Origin: Rudaea sp. 3F27F6 | GTDB lineage: Bacteria; Pseudomonadota; Gammaproteobacteria; Xanthomonadales; Rhodanobacteraceae | Length of the DNA stretch: 64,000 bases | Assembly (NCBI RefSeq): GCF_005503555.1 | Contig: NZ_SCNG01000001.1 | Location: forward strand, 496,001 to 560,000 | Reading direction: 5' to 3' | Shown here: positions 17,601-26,741 of the stretch, one piece after another | How positions within the stretch are numbered: the first letter of the stretch is position 1 | Layout of the letters: every line of letters begins with the position of its first letter | Translations under genes and position numbers: made by a program | Notes under the pieces: model-generated | The model's database searches: none | Told to the model about the DNA's origin: nothing | Seen by the model: the letters and a program-made list of their open reading frames with translations, nothing else

Positions 17601-20107
17601 GGCGCGCTGCCGCCGTCGCTGATCGTGATCGTTCCCGTAAGCGTGCCCGCACCGGGCGCAACGACCGCGACTGTCGCGCTGACGCTGATCGAATTGCCGA
17701 GCGCGGTCGCGCCCGGCGGCGTCAACGTCACCGCGGTCGACGCTTTGATCACGGCCTGCGACAGCGGCGACGCGGCGTTGCTCGATGCGGGCGTAGCGGC
17801 ATCGCCCGAGTATGCCGCCACGAGCGCATGAGGGCCGGTGGACAGGCTCGCGGTCTGACATACCGCAATGCCGCCGCTCGCCATCGCGATGGCACCGCAG
17901 CCCGTCAGCGCCGTGCCGCCTTCACTGAAGCTCACGGTGCCGCCTGCGTTCGGATTGCTCGTGGTGACGACGGCAGTCAGCGTCACGCTCTGGCCGAACA
18001 CGGCCGGATTCACGCTCGAACCGAGCACGACGCTGCTGGTTGCCGGATTGACGGTCAATGCGGCCGTCGCGCTGCTACCGCTGATATTCGCGCTCGATCC
18101 GCTGTCGGGTACATAGGTCGCCGTCAGCGTGGCGTTTGCCGGGGTGCCCGGAGTCAGGGTGCAATGGTCGGCCGGCAGCGCGATCGTGCAGGAATCCCCT
18201 GGGCTCGCACCGCCGTCGCTGATCGTGATGCTGCCCGTCGGCGTGCCCGCACCGGGCGCTTTGACGGCGACGGTCGCGGTGACATCGACCGATTGACCGA
18301 AAACGATCGGCGCCGGCGCGGTCAGCGTCGTCGTCGTCTGCGCCTTGGCGACGGATTGATTGAGCGCGGGAGTGCTCGATCCCGTCGTATTGATGTCTCC
18401 CGAATAGACGGCGGCAATCGTGTGTGTGCCGGCGATAAGGGCGGTCGTCGCGCAGTTTGCGCTGCCGCCGACAAGCGGCTGCACCGGGCAGAGCGGCGCC
18501 GGGGAGCCGTCCGCGGTGAAGGTGATCGTACCGGCAGCACCCGCGTTCGCCGAGATCACGACAGCGCTGAAGGTCACCGCCTGGCCGAACACCGAAGAAG
18601 CCAAGCTCGACGTCAGGCCGAGCGCGCTCGATGCCTGACCGACCGTCAGCGTCTGTGTGGCCGGCGGCGCGGACGAATAATCGGCGTTGCCAGCCTGGTT
18701 CGCGGTCACCACACAGGGACCGACGCTCAGGCCGCTCACCGCACCATTGGCAGCGACCGAGCAGGCCGTGCTCGTCGTGCTGAAGACGACGGGATTGCCC
18801 GACGCGCCTCCGCTCGCGCTGACCGTACCCGATCCGCCGACCGCGATGCCCGGCGCGGCGCCGAACACGATCGTTTGTGGCGCCTGATTTACCGTCAGCG
18901 TGGTGGCACCGCTCGTGGCGCTGTTCGCGAAGTGAATCGTATCTGTGCTGACGAACGCTGCCGATAGCGCCTTGGCACCGGCGCCGCTGATCGGGATCGC
19001 ACAGGCGCTCGCGCCGGGCAGCGATATCGTGCAACTCGTGCCGTCGGTCGTGTTGCTGACGGTGACCGTACCGCCACTCGGTGCGGTTTGGTCGCTGCCG
19101 CGCACGACGCTGACGCTGACCGTCGCTGTCGCGCCGGGGGCGAAGGTCAGCGGATTCGGATTGATCGCGCTGATCGCCGTCGCCGTCGCATTGCTCAGTG
19201 TCATAAACGTGAATGGCCCGGCGAGCGCCGAGGAGTTGCCGAAAGTGTCGTTGGCGACAAAGTACACATCGTACGAGGTCGCCGGAACGAATCCGCTCAG
19301 AGGAAACGCGGTGGCGGCGCCTGCGCTCAAAAAATCGAAGGCGGAGGCAATCACGTTCACCGTGTTAGTCCCGCTCGTGTAGCTGCCGGCTCCGCCGGCC
19401 TTGGCGACGCTGATCACCTGCGCCGTGGTCGGTGCCGCGCTGCCCGTCGGTACCGCGATGACGAAACCGGCACCGGCCGCATTGCTGGTCGCGTTGAACG
19501 TGGCGTTGGTATAGCCGATCGGCGCGACGGAGGTCGCGCTCACGATCGGCGGCGGATGCAGCGTATCGAACGACTGGCCGCCGCGCACGAGCAGCGCATA
19601 GGCGTTGTTGCTGATCTGCAGCGGCGTGAAACTGCCGTCATAGGTGAAGATGACGAACGCGGAGATGACGCCGGCCTGCGCCGCGGGGTAAGTGGTGGAA
19701 CTCCAGAAATACGTCGTCGGCGACGGTGCACCGATCAGGCCATTGGCAAAAACCGCCGGCGCAGTCGCTGACCGGGTGATGTCGACGAGCGATTCCAGCT
19801 CTTTGATGTTCGGCAGGCGCCAGTCGTTGTGGCCGCGGTAGTTGCAGCCGCTCGCCGTGCTGGCCGCCGTCAACGCGCTCTGCCAGTTGCGCGGCGCCGC
19901 GCCGGTGCCGCCGCAACTGGTGAAGGGAGCGTGGTCCCAGGTCAGGCCGGTGACGCCATCGCTGATCGTGCCGTCGCCGTTGTCGACGAAGGCGGCGCTT
20001 GCCGGCGCGCTAACGCACAACAACACGGCGAGAATGGCCGCTGTGCGCAAACAACGCGCGCCGCGGCTGAGAGTGTTCGACGCGATCGCTGCGATCGATG
20101 AGCGCAT
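14654..20107 (-). CDS. Giant exported protein: DUF1566 + many Ig-like domains + sorting-type C-terminus
   Basis: The protein has about 1,817 residues. The start at 20107 is chosen because AAGGA stands seven bases upstream and a Sec signal follows at once (cleavage near SAPASA); an in-frame extension to 20230 lacks these. After the signal, a DUF1566 domain (FVDNGDGTISDGVTGLTWD ... HNDWRLPNIKELESLVDI) occupies about residues 35-165. It is followed by a long array of bacterial Ig-like repeats with the recurring patterns VFGQSVTLSA, GTVSFSEGG, HALVAAYSGD and PLTQTV. The C-terminus has a Pro-rich VPAPAVSVW, a hydrophobic helix and basic WRRATATIR, like IPTL/PEP-type exported-protein sorting tails. 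It is probably a cell-surface adhesin or matrix protein; function unproven. It lies 35 bases after the RCC1-repeat gene. Confidence 0.8.
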   Translation of the reverse strand: MRSSIAAIASNTLSRGARCLRTAAILAVLLCVSAPASAAFVDNGDGTISDGVTGLTWDHAPFTSCGGTGAAPRNWQSALTAASTASGCNYRGHNDWRLPNIKELESLVDITRSATAPAVFANGLIGAPSPTTYFWSSTTYPAAQAGVISAFVIFTYDGSFTPLQISNNAYALLVRGGQSFDTLHPPPIVSATSVAPIGYTNATFNATSNAAGAGFVIAVPTGSAAPTTAQVISVAKAGGAGSYTSGTNTVNVIASAFDFLSAGAATAFPLSGFVPATSYDVYFVANDTFGNSSALAGPFTFMTLSNATATAISAINPNPLTFAPGATATVSVSVVRGSDQTAPSGGTVTVSNTTDGTSCTISLPGASACAIPISGAGAKALSAAFVSTDTIHFANSATSGATTLTVNQAPQTIVFGAAPGIAVGGSGTVSASGGASGNPVVFSTTSTACSVAANGAVSGLSVGPCVVTANQAGNADYSSAPPATQTLTVGQASSALGLTSSLASSVFGQAVTFSAVVISANAGAAGTITFTADGSPAPLCPVQPLVGGSANCATTALIAGTHTIAAVYSGDINTTGSSTPALNQSVAKAQTTTTLTAPAPIVFGQSVDVTATVAVKAPGAGTPTGSITISDGGASPGDSCTIALPADHCTLTPGTPANATLTATYVPDSGSSANISGSSATAALTVNPATSSVVLGSSVNPAVFGQSVTLTAVVTTSNPNAGGTVSFSEGGTALTGCGAIAMASGGIAVCQTASLSTGPHALVAAYSGDAATPASSNAASPLSQAVIKASTAVTLTPPGATALGNSISVSATVAVVAPGAGTLTGTITISDGGSAPHDTCTIVLPATQCSLTPSSVGTLTLNASFAPDAAAAANFSGSSASGSLIVSQAASTISLASSDEPAVFGQAITLTAKVSALGPPPTGSVDFSEADGTPIAGCAAVALSTGIANCQTSALSVGTHSLVATYSGDANTVGASSANAPLTQTVDQAATAVTLTAPAPITLGNSVIVSAAVAVVAPGAGTLSGTIAVSDGGSGPGDTCTIVLPAMACSLTPSSAGAKALTATYTPDSVASANFTGSSASGSLTVAAAPSGMSLASSVNPSAFGENVVFTATVTPANGGVPPGGTVTFLDGAAPLCPPTALLPGAASASVTCAAPALAVGNHPISASYSGDANNQPATATLAGGQTVQAAATTTTITPLAPITLGTGVAVQVTVAAQAPGAGTPSGTVVVSDGGVTCTATLSNGSGSCTLTPKAPAGVHSISAVYTATANFAMSSGTTSLTVNAATAAMTLTSSANPSAFGQNVTLSAAVKSVVGGAMPTGSITFRDGTTVLCNQVAVTVGGGITTCAVSALAVGNHAISASYSGDDNNQPATATLAGGQTVHAAATTTTISPLAPITLGAGVAVQVTVAAQAPGAGTPGGTVAISDGSVTCTATLSNGSGSCALTPKAPTGVHSISAVYTATTNFAASTATASLTVNAATAGTTLTSSVNPSVFGQSVTLSATVTPAAGGAMPTGSVTFRDGATVLCSQVALVAGSGNAAATCAANGLAAGAHAITASYGGDANNLASQSLATTQTVNKAATTLALSAPAAITLGQSANVTISLGVVAPGAGTPSGEVTIDDGAGATCTIALPATGCSLTPVASGNLHLSATYAGDVNFDTSNATAPLGVGTLRSTVTLTSSANPATLGGAVTFTVTVAAQSTSGATAATLAAANVAPTGTVVLSDNGSTLATLTLDAMGTTSYTTSALVVGSHTIVAAYSGDARTAAASATLTQTVGAAPAAVVPAPAVSVWMLVLLALVLLAAAWRRATATIR
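15440..16640 (-). repeat. Two ~585-base tandem units inside the Ig-like gene
   Basis: Stretches near 15963 and 16548 are nearly identical with a spacing of 585 bases (195 codons), and the similarity runs for most of the unit on both sides. Each unit encodes two Ig-like domains, one carrying FRDG, the other GAGTP. Boundaries are approximate. It looks like recent in-frame duplication. Confidence 0.65.
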
Positions 20108-20142
20108 GACAAATCCTTCGATGTGAATTTCGCAGGGACGGC

Positions 20143-23100
20143 TCAGGGCGAGCCGTGCACGACGCGGACGCGCGAACCCGAGCGCACGTCGCCGAACGTG
20201 GCGTGTCCCAGGCCGAAGTCGACCATCCACGCGGACGGCCCGGCGTTGGGGATGAATTGCGGTGGTGGCAGGTAGGTGTCGGCGCTCCAGAAATAGAAAC
20301 CGCCGGTGCCGGGGAAATAATTCGTGTCGATCAACGGGCCGGTGGCCGCGCCGTAGTTGACGATCGAGAGCAGTTCGCGCCGCGTCGGCAGGCGCCAGCC
20401 CGAGTTATAACCGCACAGCGAGTTGGCATTGGCGAGAGCGACGTCGTTTGTCGTACTCGTGCTGTCGGCGGCCCGCGACCATAATTCGTTGTTGTTGATG
20501 TAAAGCGCCCAGACCAGGCCGGTGATGTTGTCCTTGGTGCAGGTCCAATCGGTCGCGGCCAGTCCGGTATAGCCACTTGCGTTGGCATTGCCGGCGCAAT
20601 TCTTCGTGCCGTTCTGACAGATCTTGGTGAGATCGAAACCGTTCGCGCCGCCGCCGGTCTTTGCAAGTGCGCCGGCAATAGCCGCCGCATCGCGGCCGAA
20701 GCGCGCGTCCTGGCGCGGATAGGTGCCGCTGTCGCCGAAGATCGCCGTCGTGCAGGCGACGAGCACCGGGTTCATCGCTGCGCCGCTGTCACACAGCGTT
20801 TGTCCTGTGTCGTTGAGTGCGATCGATGTGCCGGGTGCCTGCACGGTTACCATGATGGACGGTGAGTTGTTCGATCCGGTCGTGCTCGCGTCGCCCGAGT
20901 AGGTCGCCGTGATCGAATGCGAACCCAACGCAAGGTTGGCTGCGGTGCAGGTTGCCCGCAGGGTCGATGCCGTTACCGCGACCGCACCGCAGCCGGGCAG
21001 CGTCGTACCACCGTCGGTGAAGCTCAGCGTACCGCCGGCAGCGGCGTTCTGCGTCGTGATCGTCGCCGTCAACGTCGTACTCTGCCCTTGCAGAATCGAA
21101 GCCGGAGCAGCGACCAGCGCGACCGAACTCGTCGCCTGCTGCACCGTCAGCGTGAAGGTCTGGGTGGCATCTGGCGTGATGCCGTTGCGCGCGAGGATTT
21201 GCACGGTGTAGCTGCCCACACTGCCCGCGCCCGGTGCGCCGGACAGTGAGGCCGTACCGTTGTTGTTGTCGACGAGCCGCATGCCGTTCGGCAGCGTCCC
21301 GCTCGCGAGCGCGAAGCTCGGCGTCGGTGTGCCGCTCGCGCTGACGGAGAAGCTGCCGGACTGGCCGATCTTGAGCGTCGTTGCATTCGCGCTCGTGAAC
21401 GCCGGCGCGTTGCCGATAAGTTCGGACAGCGTGCCGCTCGTCGCCGCGCCGTTGTTCGCATCGCCGGCGAAGTACGCGCTGATCGCGTGCGTGCCGGACG
21501 CGAGCGTACTCGTCGAACACACCGCCTGCGAGCCGCTGACCGGCACGGTGCACAGCAGGGTGCCCCCGCTGCAGGCCGCATTGGTGGTCGTCGCATCGGC
21601 GCAGAAGCTGACGTTGCCGCTCGGACTCACTGCATTGGCCAAGGTCACGGTGAAGGTCACACTCGCACCGGATGCGCTGGGGTTGCTCGAGGTCGCCAAG
21701 GTCAGCGCCGGCGCGGCAGGTTGCACCGTCAGCGTGAAGGCCTGCGTCGCGTCCGGCGTGACGCCATTGTGTGCGAGGATTTGTATGGTGTAAGTGCCCA
21801 TGCTGCCAGCGGCCGGCGTGCCGGAGAGCGAGGCCGTGCCGTTGCCGTTGTCGACGAATTGGGTTCCGTTCGGCAGCGTGCCGCCCGAGAACGTGAAGGT
21901 CGGCGTCGGTGTGCCGCTCGCGCTGACAGAGAAGCTGCCGGACTGGCCGACCTTGAACGTCGCTGCATTCGCGCTCGTGAACGCCGGCGGGTTGCCGATG
22001 AACTCGGATAGCGTGCCGCTCGTCGCCGCGCTGTTGTTCGCATCGCCGGCGAAATACGCGCTGATCGTGTGCGTGCCGGCCGCGAGCGTGTTCGTCGAAC
22101 ACGCCGCCTGCGAGCCGCTGACCGGCACCGTGCACAGCAGGGTGCCGCCGCTGCAGGTCGCATTGGTGGTCGTCGCATCGGCGCAGAAGCTGACGTTACC
22201 GCTCGGACTTGCCGCGTTGGCCAAGGTCACGGTGAAGGTCACGCTCGCACCGACCGCGCTCGGGTTGTTCGACGTCGCCAAGGTCAGCGCCGGTGTGGCG
22301 GACGTTATCGGGATCAGGCGCAACTGCTGCGGCGCGTCGGCCCAACTCGTGCCCGTATCGATGAAGCCGTTTCGGGTTGCACGCACGCCGCACAGCCCGG
22401 GCTTGAGGCCGGTCACTCCGCCTCGGTATTGGTCGGTCACCGTACACGTGTCCGGGGTCCACGAATCGAGCGTGGCAACGCTGCCGTTGCTGACCGGGAT
22501 CGACAGCGTCGTGCCCGCTGCGGCGGCAAGAGACGACGGCGCGGTAAGGCTCAGCGAAACACCCGCGAGCACCGTGTACGGCGCTTTTGCCCCGTTGAAC
22601 CCAGTGCCCCAGCACTGCACACCGCCGACACTCGTCAGCGCGCATGTGGCGCTATCGCCGCCGACCGCTGCCACGACACCGCTGGCGAGATTCGTCACCG
22701 CCAACGGTGTGGAGGTGTCCTTGGTCGAGCCGAGGCCGAGCTGGCCGTTCAAGTTGCGGCCCCAGCACTGCATCGCTCCCGACGTCAGTACCGCGCAGGA
22801 GTGGTAGCCGCCCGACGCAATGGAGGCGACGCTGCCTGCGAGACTGATAACCCCCACAGCGGTGGAAACCGGCGTGGGGGTCGCCGAACCGCTGCCGAGT
22901 TCGCCGAAAGTGTTGGAACCCCAGCACTGCACTGCGCCCGAAGCCAGCAAGGCGCAGGTGTGATCGGAGCCTGCCGCGATCGCAACGGCAGGGCCGGAGA
23001 GAGTGGTCGTGACCGGCGTGTACGAGTCGGCATTCGCACCGTTGCCGAGCTGGCCGAGGAGGTTCCAGCCCCAACATTGCACACTGCCTGACGCAGTCAA

Positions 23101-24849
23101 CGCGCATTCGTGCCGCGATCCCGCTGTGATCGCGACCACGCCGCTGCCGAGCCCCGCAACGCCGACCGGCGTCAACGAGTTCGTATTCGTGCCATTGCCG
23201 AGCTGGCCGAACACGCCCGAGCCCCAGCATTGCACGCCGCCGCCCGTCGTCAAGGCGCAGGTGTGCGCGTTGCCCGGCGTAATCGCCGCGACGCCGCTGC
23301 CGAGATTAGTGACCGCCACCGGCACCGGAGAATCCGCGGTGGCACCGTTGCCGAGCTGGCCCGAGTTGTTCAGGCCCCAGCACAGCGCGCCGCCTGTGTT
23401 CGTCAGCGCGCAGGTGTGAGAACTCTCACTGCCGGCCGCAATCGCGGCAACGCCGACGGCAAGGTTGGTCACCGGTGCCGGCCACAACGAGGCCGAAGTC
23501 GAGTTGTTGCCGAGCTGGCCGTGGTTGTTCTGCCCCCAGCAGCGCACGCCGCCGGCATTGGTCAGCCCGCAAGTGTGGACATAGCCCGTGACGATCGTGC
23601 TTGTGGGTTGGGTGTAGGTGCTGCCGTTGACAACGATGTTGCTTGTGGCGACGGCGACGGCGGTGGCAAGACCGGGAACCGCAACCGGCGTGAGTGAACT
23701 CGTTGTCGTCCCGTTGCCGAGTTGGCCGGAACTGTTGTATCCCCAGCACACCACACCGCCGAAGGTGTCCAACTGGCAGGAGTGTCCGGAACCCATCGTC
23801 ACCGCCATGGCGCCCCCGGGCAGCGCCTTCGCGACGACCGGCGCCGGCGAGTTCGCGGTCGAGTTGTTGCCGAGCTGACCGTAGACGTTCCAGCCCCAGC
23901 ACTGCATGACACCTAAGCCGAGCAGCGCACAGGTTTGATACTTGCCTGCCACGACCTTCACCACGCCGGTGGCAAGACGCGTCACCGCCCCCGGCGTGGA
24001 CGAGCTTGTGGTCGTGCCGTTGCCGAGCTGACCGTAGACGTTGTAGCCCCAACACTGAATTCCACCCGCCGTCATCAGCGCGCAGGTATGGCGATAACCC
24101 ATAGCAAGGTCGGCTACCCCGCTGGCGAGGTTCGTCACCGCCACCGGCGTCCTGGAATCTGTGGTCGACCCGTTGCCGAGTTGGCCGTTGCTGTTCGCAC
24201 CCCAACACTGCACACCACCGGCGCTGGTCAGCACGCAGGTGTGGTAGCCACCCGTATAGATGCCGACCACGTCGCTCGGAAGATTCGTCACCGCCACCGG
24301 CGTCGACGAGTCGGTGGTAGAACCGTTGCCGAGCTGGCCGTTGCCGTTCGCGCCCCAGCATTGCACGCCGCCCGAGGTCATCAGCGCGCAACTGTGCGCC
24401 TCGCCCACCGCGATCGCGGCGACACCGCTGGCGAGATTCGTCACCGCGACCGGTGTCGACGCGTTCGCAGTCGTGCCGTTGCCGAGTTGACCGTTACCGT
24501 TCGCCCCCCAACATTGCACGCCGCCCGAAGTCATCAGCGCACAGTTGTAACTGTTGCCCGCGACGATCGCCAAGACGCCGCCGGCAAGATTCGTCGCCGT
24601 CACCGGCGCCGCGGAATCCGTGGTCGAGCTGTTGCCGAGCTGGCCGAAGGCATTGCTGCCCCAGCAAAGCACGCTGCCGCCCGTGGTCAGCGCACAGGTA
24701 TGGTCGGTGCCTGCGGCGACCGTCGTCGCGCGCCAATCGAGCTGGCTCGGCGCGCCCTGGCTCCACGCGGCCGGCGCGACGAACACGGCCGACAGCAGAC
24801 ACAGCATTGCGGCGCATCGCACAGCAACGGAACGATTCCGCACGCTCAT
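20143..24849 (-). CDS. Giant exported RCC1-repeat protein with Ig-like domains and C-terminal DUF1566
   Basis: The protein has 1,568 residues with a Sec signal (MSVRNRSVAVRCAAML..., cleavage near APAAWSQ). Residues about 45-780 carry 13 full and one partial RCC1-type repeat, each with the pattern C-A-L-x-x-x-G-G-x-x-C-W-G followed by GQLGNG. Fourteen units would make two seven-bladed propellers, with a regular Cys pair per blade that could form disulfides outside the cytoplasm. Then come Ig/cadherin-like modules including FTSANAATFKVGQSGSF, two of them a 194-residue tandem duplication. A C-terminal DUF1566 domain (DNITGLVWALYINNNELWS ... GWRLPTRRELLSIVNYG) ends the protein without a sorting tail. 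It precedes and probably shares a transcript with the DUF1566/Ig protein. It is likely a surface or secreted binding protein; ligand unknown. Confidence 0.8.
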   Translation of the reverse strand: MSVRNRSVAVRCAAMLCLLSAVFVAPAAWSQGAPSQLDWRATTVAAGTDHTCALTTGGSVLCWGSNAFGQLGNSSTTDSAAPVTATNLAGGVLAIVAGNSYNCALMTSGGVQCWGANGNGQLGNGTTANASTPVAVTNLASGVAAIAVGEAHSCALMTSGGVQCWGANGNGQLGNGSTTDSSTPVAVTNLPSDVVGIYTGGYHTCVLTSAGGVQCWGANSNGQLGNGSTTDSRTPVAVTNLASGVADLAMGYRHTCALMTAGGIQCWGYNVYGQLGNGTTTSSSTPGAVTRLATGVVKVVAGKYQTCALLGLGVMQCWGWNVYGQLGNNSTANSPAPVVAKALPGGAMAVTMGSGHSCQLDTFGGVVCWGYNSSGQLGNGTTTSSLTPVAVPGLATAVAVATSNIVVNGSTYTQPTSTIVTGYVHTCGLTNAGGVRCWGQNNHGQLGNNSTSASLWPAPVTNLAVGVAAIAAGSESSHTCALTNTGGALCWGLNNSGQLGNGATADSPVPVAVTNLGSGVAAITPGNAHTCALTTGGGVQCWGSGVFGQLGNGTNTNSLTPVGVAGLGSGVVAITAGSRHECALTASGSVQCWGWNLLGQLGNGANADSYTPVTTTLSGPAVAIAAGSDHTCALLASGAVQCWGSNTFGELGSGSATPTPVSTAVGVISLAGSVASIASGGYHSCAVLTSGAMQCWGRNLNGQLGLGSTKDTSTPLAVTNLASGVVAAVGGDSATCALTSVGGVQCWGTGFNGAKAPYTVLAGVSLSLTAPSSLAAAAGTTLSIPVSNGSVATLDSWTPDTCTVTDQYRGGVTGLKPGLCGVRATRNGFIDTGTSWADAPQQLRLIPITSATPALTLATSNNPSAVGASVTFTVTLANAASPSGNVSFCADATTTNATCSGGTLLCTVPVSGSQAACSTNTLAAGTHTISAYFAGDANNSAATSGTLSEFIGNPPAFTSANAATFKVGQSGSFSVSASGTPTPTFTFSGGTLPNGTQFVDNGNGTASLSGTPAAGSMGTYTIQILAHNGVTPDATQAFTLTVQPAAPALTLATSSNPSASGASVTFTVTLANAVSPSGNVSFCADATTTNAACSGGTLLCTVPVSGSQAVCSTSTLASGTHAISAYFAGDANNGAATSGTLSELIGNAPAFTSANATTLKIGQSGSFSVSASGTPTPSFALASGTLPNGMRLVDNNNGTASLSGAPGAGSVGSYTVQILARNGITPDATQTFTLTVQQATSSVALVAAPASILQGQSTTLTATITTQNAAAGGTLSFTDGGTTLPGCGAVAVTASTLRATCTAANLALGSHSITATYSGDASTTGSNNSPSIMVTVQAPGTSIALNDTGQTLCDSGAAMNPVLVACTTAIFGDSGTYPRQDARFGRDAAAIAGALAKTGGGANGFDLTKICQNGTKNCAGNANASGYTGLAATDWTCTKDNITGLVWALYINNNELWSRAADSTSTTNDVALANANSLCGYNSGWRLPTRRELLSIVNYGAATGPLIDTNYFPGTGGFYFWSADTYLPPPQFIPNAGPSAWMVDFGLGHATFGDVRSGSRVRVVHGSP
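21140..22303 (-). repeat. 582-base in-frame tandem duplication in the RCC1/Ig gene
   Basis: Two consecutive units with a period of 582 bases (194 codons) are very similar; the anchor TGCACCGTCAGCGTGAAG occurs at 21140 and 21722. Each encodes the pair of modules beginning LTLATS.NPSA and FTSANA. This points to domain-number change by recombination. Confidence 0.75.
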
Positions 24850-25136
24850 GGACTTTCCCCTGATTTATCGGCATGCACCGCCCCTTCCCGAGGAAGGACG
24901 ATGCGGAGGGGAGATTGGCGGAGCGCGGCGCGCAGCCACATCCCCAGAATTGGGGATTTTTGTGTGGGCGAATTCTTCGGGCGAAATGCCTGGCGTTGCG
25001 AGAAGCCGGGCAAACGTTATCGCGAATATCGGTTATCTTCGCGCCGACTACCAAGGCGCAGGATCGGTATCAGGCTTCTGCAGAAGCCGAGATCCGAGCG
25101 AATCGTGGAGCTGAAAATGAGCGGCTAGTCGCCGAT

Positions 25137-25210
25137 TGGAGCGGGTGATGGGAATCGAACCCACGTTAGCAGCTTGGGAAGCTGCAGTTCTACCATTGAA
25201 CTACACCCGC
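25137..25210 (-). tRNA. tRNA-Gly(CCC)
   Basis: The minus strand from 25210 reads as a full cloverleaf: acceptor GCGGGTG pairs with CACCCGC, the D-arm contains AGTTCAATGGTAGAACT, the anticodon stem GCAGC/GCTGC encloses loop TTCCCAA (anticodon CCC), and the T-arm has GGGTTCGATTCCC. Discriminator T and an encoded CCA end at 25137. It stands alone between the RCC1 gene promoter region and the flavoprotein gene. Confidence 0.97.
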
Positions 25211-25289
25211 GTTCCGAAGAATCTTCGGCAAGCCCGCAGATTATCGGGCTTGCCGTGACGAACGCAAGACGCGGCCGAGCGCTGGTGCT

Positions 25290-26741
25290 TCAGGCGACAG
25301 CCGAAGCGAGCGAGCTGATGCGTGGCCGATTCGCGCGCGCCGGCGCGGATGCCGCCGCCTGCCGCAGTTCGCCCGGCATGTCGCGCGCGATCGCCTTCGC
25401 GAGCGAACGGATTTCCGGCAGGCCGCTGCATTCCCAGATCGAGCCACGCAGCAGGGTGCCGAGGCAGCGCAGGCCGTGGGCCGGCGTGCCGTCGGCGCGC
25501 AGCAGGCGGCCTTCGGCATCGGTGGCGAGGCCGAGGTCGAGTTCGTCGGGATGGGCAATGCCTTCGCTCTCCATCTGACGGATCAGCGGATGATCGGTGG
25601 CCTTGACCGAGATGTTGAAACCGGTCGCCTGGATGACGAGATCGGCGGCGAAGCTGCGCACGCCCTCGGCGCCGCGCGGCTGCACGCGCACTTCGAGCTG
25701 ACCGCGCTCGCTTGCATGGGTGTCGATCGAGCGGATGTGTGCGGCGAGAACCTTGAGCCGCCCCTGGGTGCGCAGGCGCGCGAGTTCGTTGGTCGTCTGC
25801 TGCGGCAGGCGGTGGCGCGCGGATTCCCAGAGCCAGCGCAGATGGCGCAGGAAGCGCGCGCGCTCGTGCGCGTCGAGCATGCGCCACAGATTCTGCGTTT
25901 CGGAGCGCAGGCCGTCGACGACGGAACGCCATTCGACGTCCTCGTCCTGTATTGCCGCGCGGATTTCGCGCAGCCAATGCGCGACATTCGGCTTCGCGCG
26001 CAGCGCTTCGATCAGGGAAGCCTGCTGTTCGTACGGCTGGCCCGGCGCGGCGTTGTGGCTGCGCGGCAGGCGCCCATGCCGCGAAATCGCGGTGAGCTGC
26101 GCGTTCGGCCACAGACGCGCCGCGCTCTGCAGCGCATCGACCGCGGTCAGGCCAGTGCCGAGCACGACGACGCGTTCGGGCGCCTTGCGCGGCAGCGGCC
26201 AGTGCCAAGGGTCGGCCGTGTAAGCGTGGCTGGCGCGCGCGGACTCGCTGACCTCGGCCAGCGCCACCGAAGGCAGCGCGCCGATCGCGAGCACGACGCC
26301 GTCGGCGACGAGTTCCTCGCCGTCGGCCGTGCGCACGCTGTAACCGTTTGCATCGTCGCCGCGCACGCTCGCGGCATCGACCGACAGCACGCGCATGGCG
26401 AGGCCGCGTTCGCGCGCACCGGTGATCTCGCGGGCGAGCACGGCTTCGAGGTAATCGCCGTACCAGGCACGCGGGACGAAATCGAGGCCTTTGACCGGCC
26501 AGCCCTGGGTCTGCGCATAGGCGATGAACGCGCCGGCGTCGTCGGCAAACAAGCCCATGTTCGCGGCGCGAACGTTGAGCAGGTGGTGTTCGGCCGTGGT
26601 CGAGTAGGCCACGCCGCGCCCGGGCGCCTGGCGGCCGACCAGCCAGGTAAGGTCGAAGTCGCCGGGTTGGCCGCGGCGCAGGAATTCGCCGACGACGGCG
26701 GAGCCAGCGGCTCCTCCGCCGATCACGATAAGTCGCTGCAT
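25290..26741 (-). CDS. FAD/NAD(P)-binding oxidoreductase-like protein
   Basis: The 483-residue protein has the N-terminal dinucleotide-binding motif IVIGGGAAGSAVVGEFLRR (residues about 5-23) and the family block RGVAYSTTAEHHLLNVRAANM, typical of the FAD-NAD(P)-binding (NAD_binding_9) group. A second nucleotide-binding stretch VVVLGTGLTAVDAL lies near 200, and QATGFNIS near 360 is the usual ATG motif. The reaction is unknown; relatives are often annotated as hydroxyacylglutathione hydrolase-like or FAD-dependent proteins without assay. It is divergent from cysJ, with 326 bases between the starts. Another ATG lies upstream, but translation from it gives Arg-rich sequence in a different frame. 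Confidence 0.82.
   Translation of the reverse strand: MQRLIVIGGGAAGSAVVGEFLRRGQPGDFDLTWLVGRQAPGRGVAYSTTAEHHLLNVRAANMGLFADDAGAFIAYAQTQGWPVKGLDFVPRAWYGDYLEAVLAREITGARERGLAMRVLSVDAASVRGDDANGYSVRTADGEELVADGVVLAIGALPSVALAEVSESARASHAYTADPWHWPLPRKAPERVVVLGTGLTAVDALQSAARLWPNAQLTAISRHGRLPRSHNAAPGQPYEQQASLIEALRAKPNVAHWLREIRAAIQDEDVEWRSVVDGLRSETQNLWRMLDAHERARFLRHLRWLWESARHRLPQQTTNELARLRTQGRLKVLAAHIRSIDTHASERGQLEVRVQPRGAEGVRSFAADLVIQATGFNISVKATDHPLIRQMESEGIAHPDELDLGLATDAEGRLLRADGTPAHGLRCLGTLLRGSIWECSGLPEIRSLAKAIARDMPGELRQAAASAPARANRPRISSLASAVA

Noticed and set aside
15440-22303. Regular repeats that might suggest a CRISPR array or minisatellite
   Set aside because: Periods of 582-585 bases are in-frame protein-domain duplications with no spacer/repeat structure and no cas genes.
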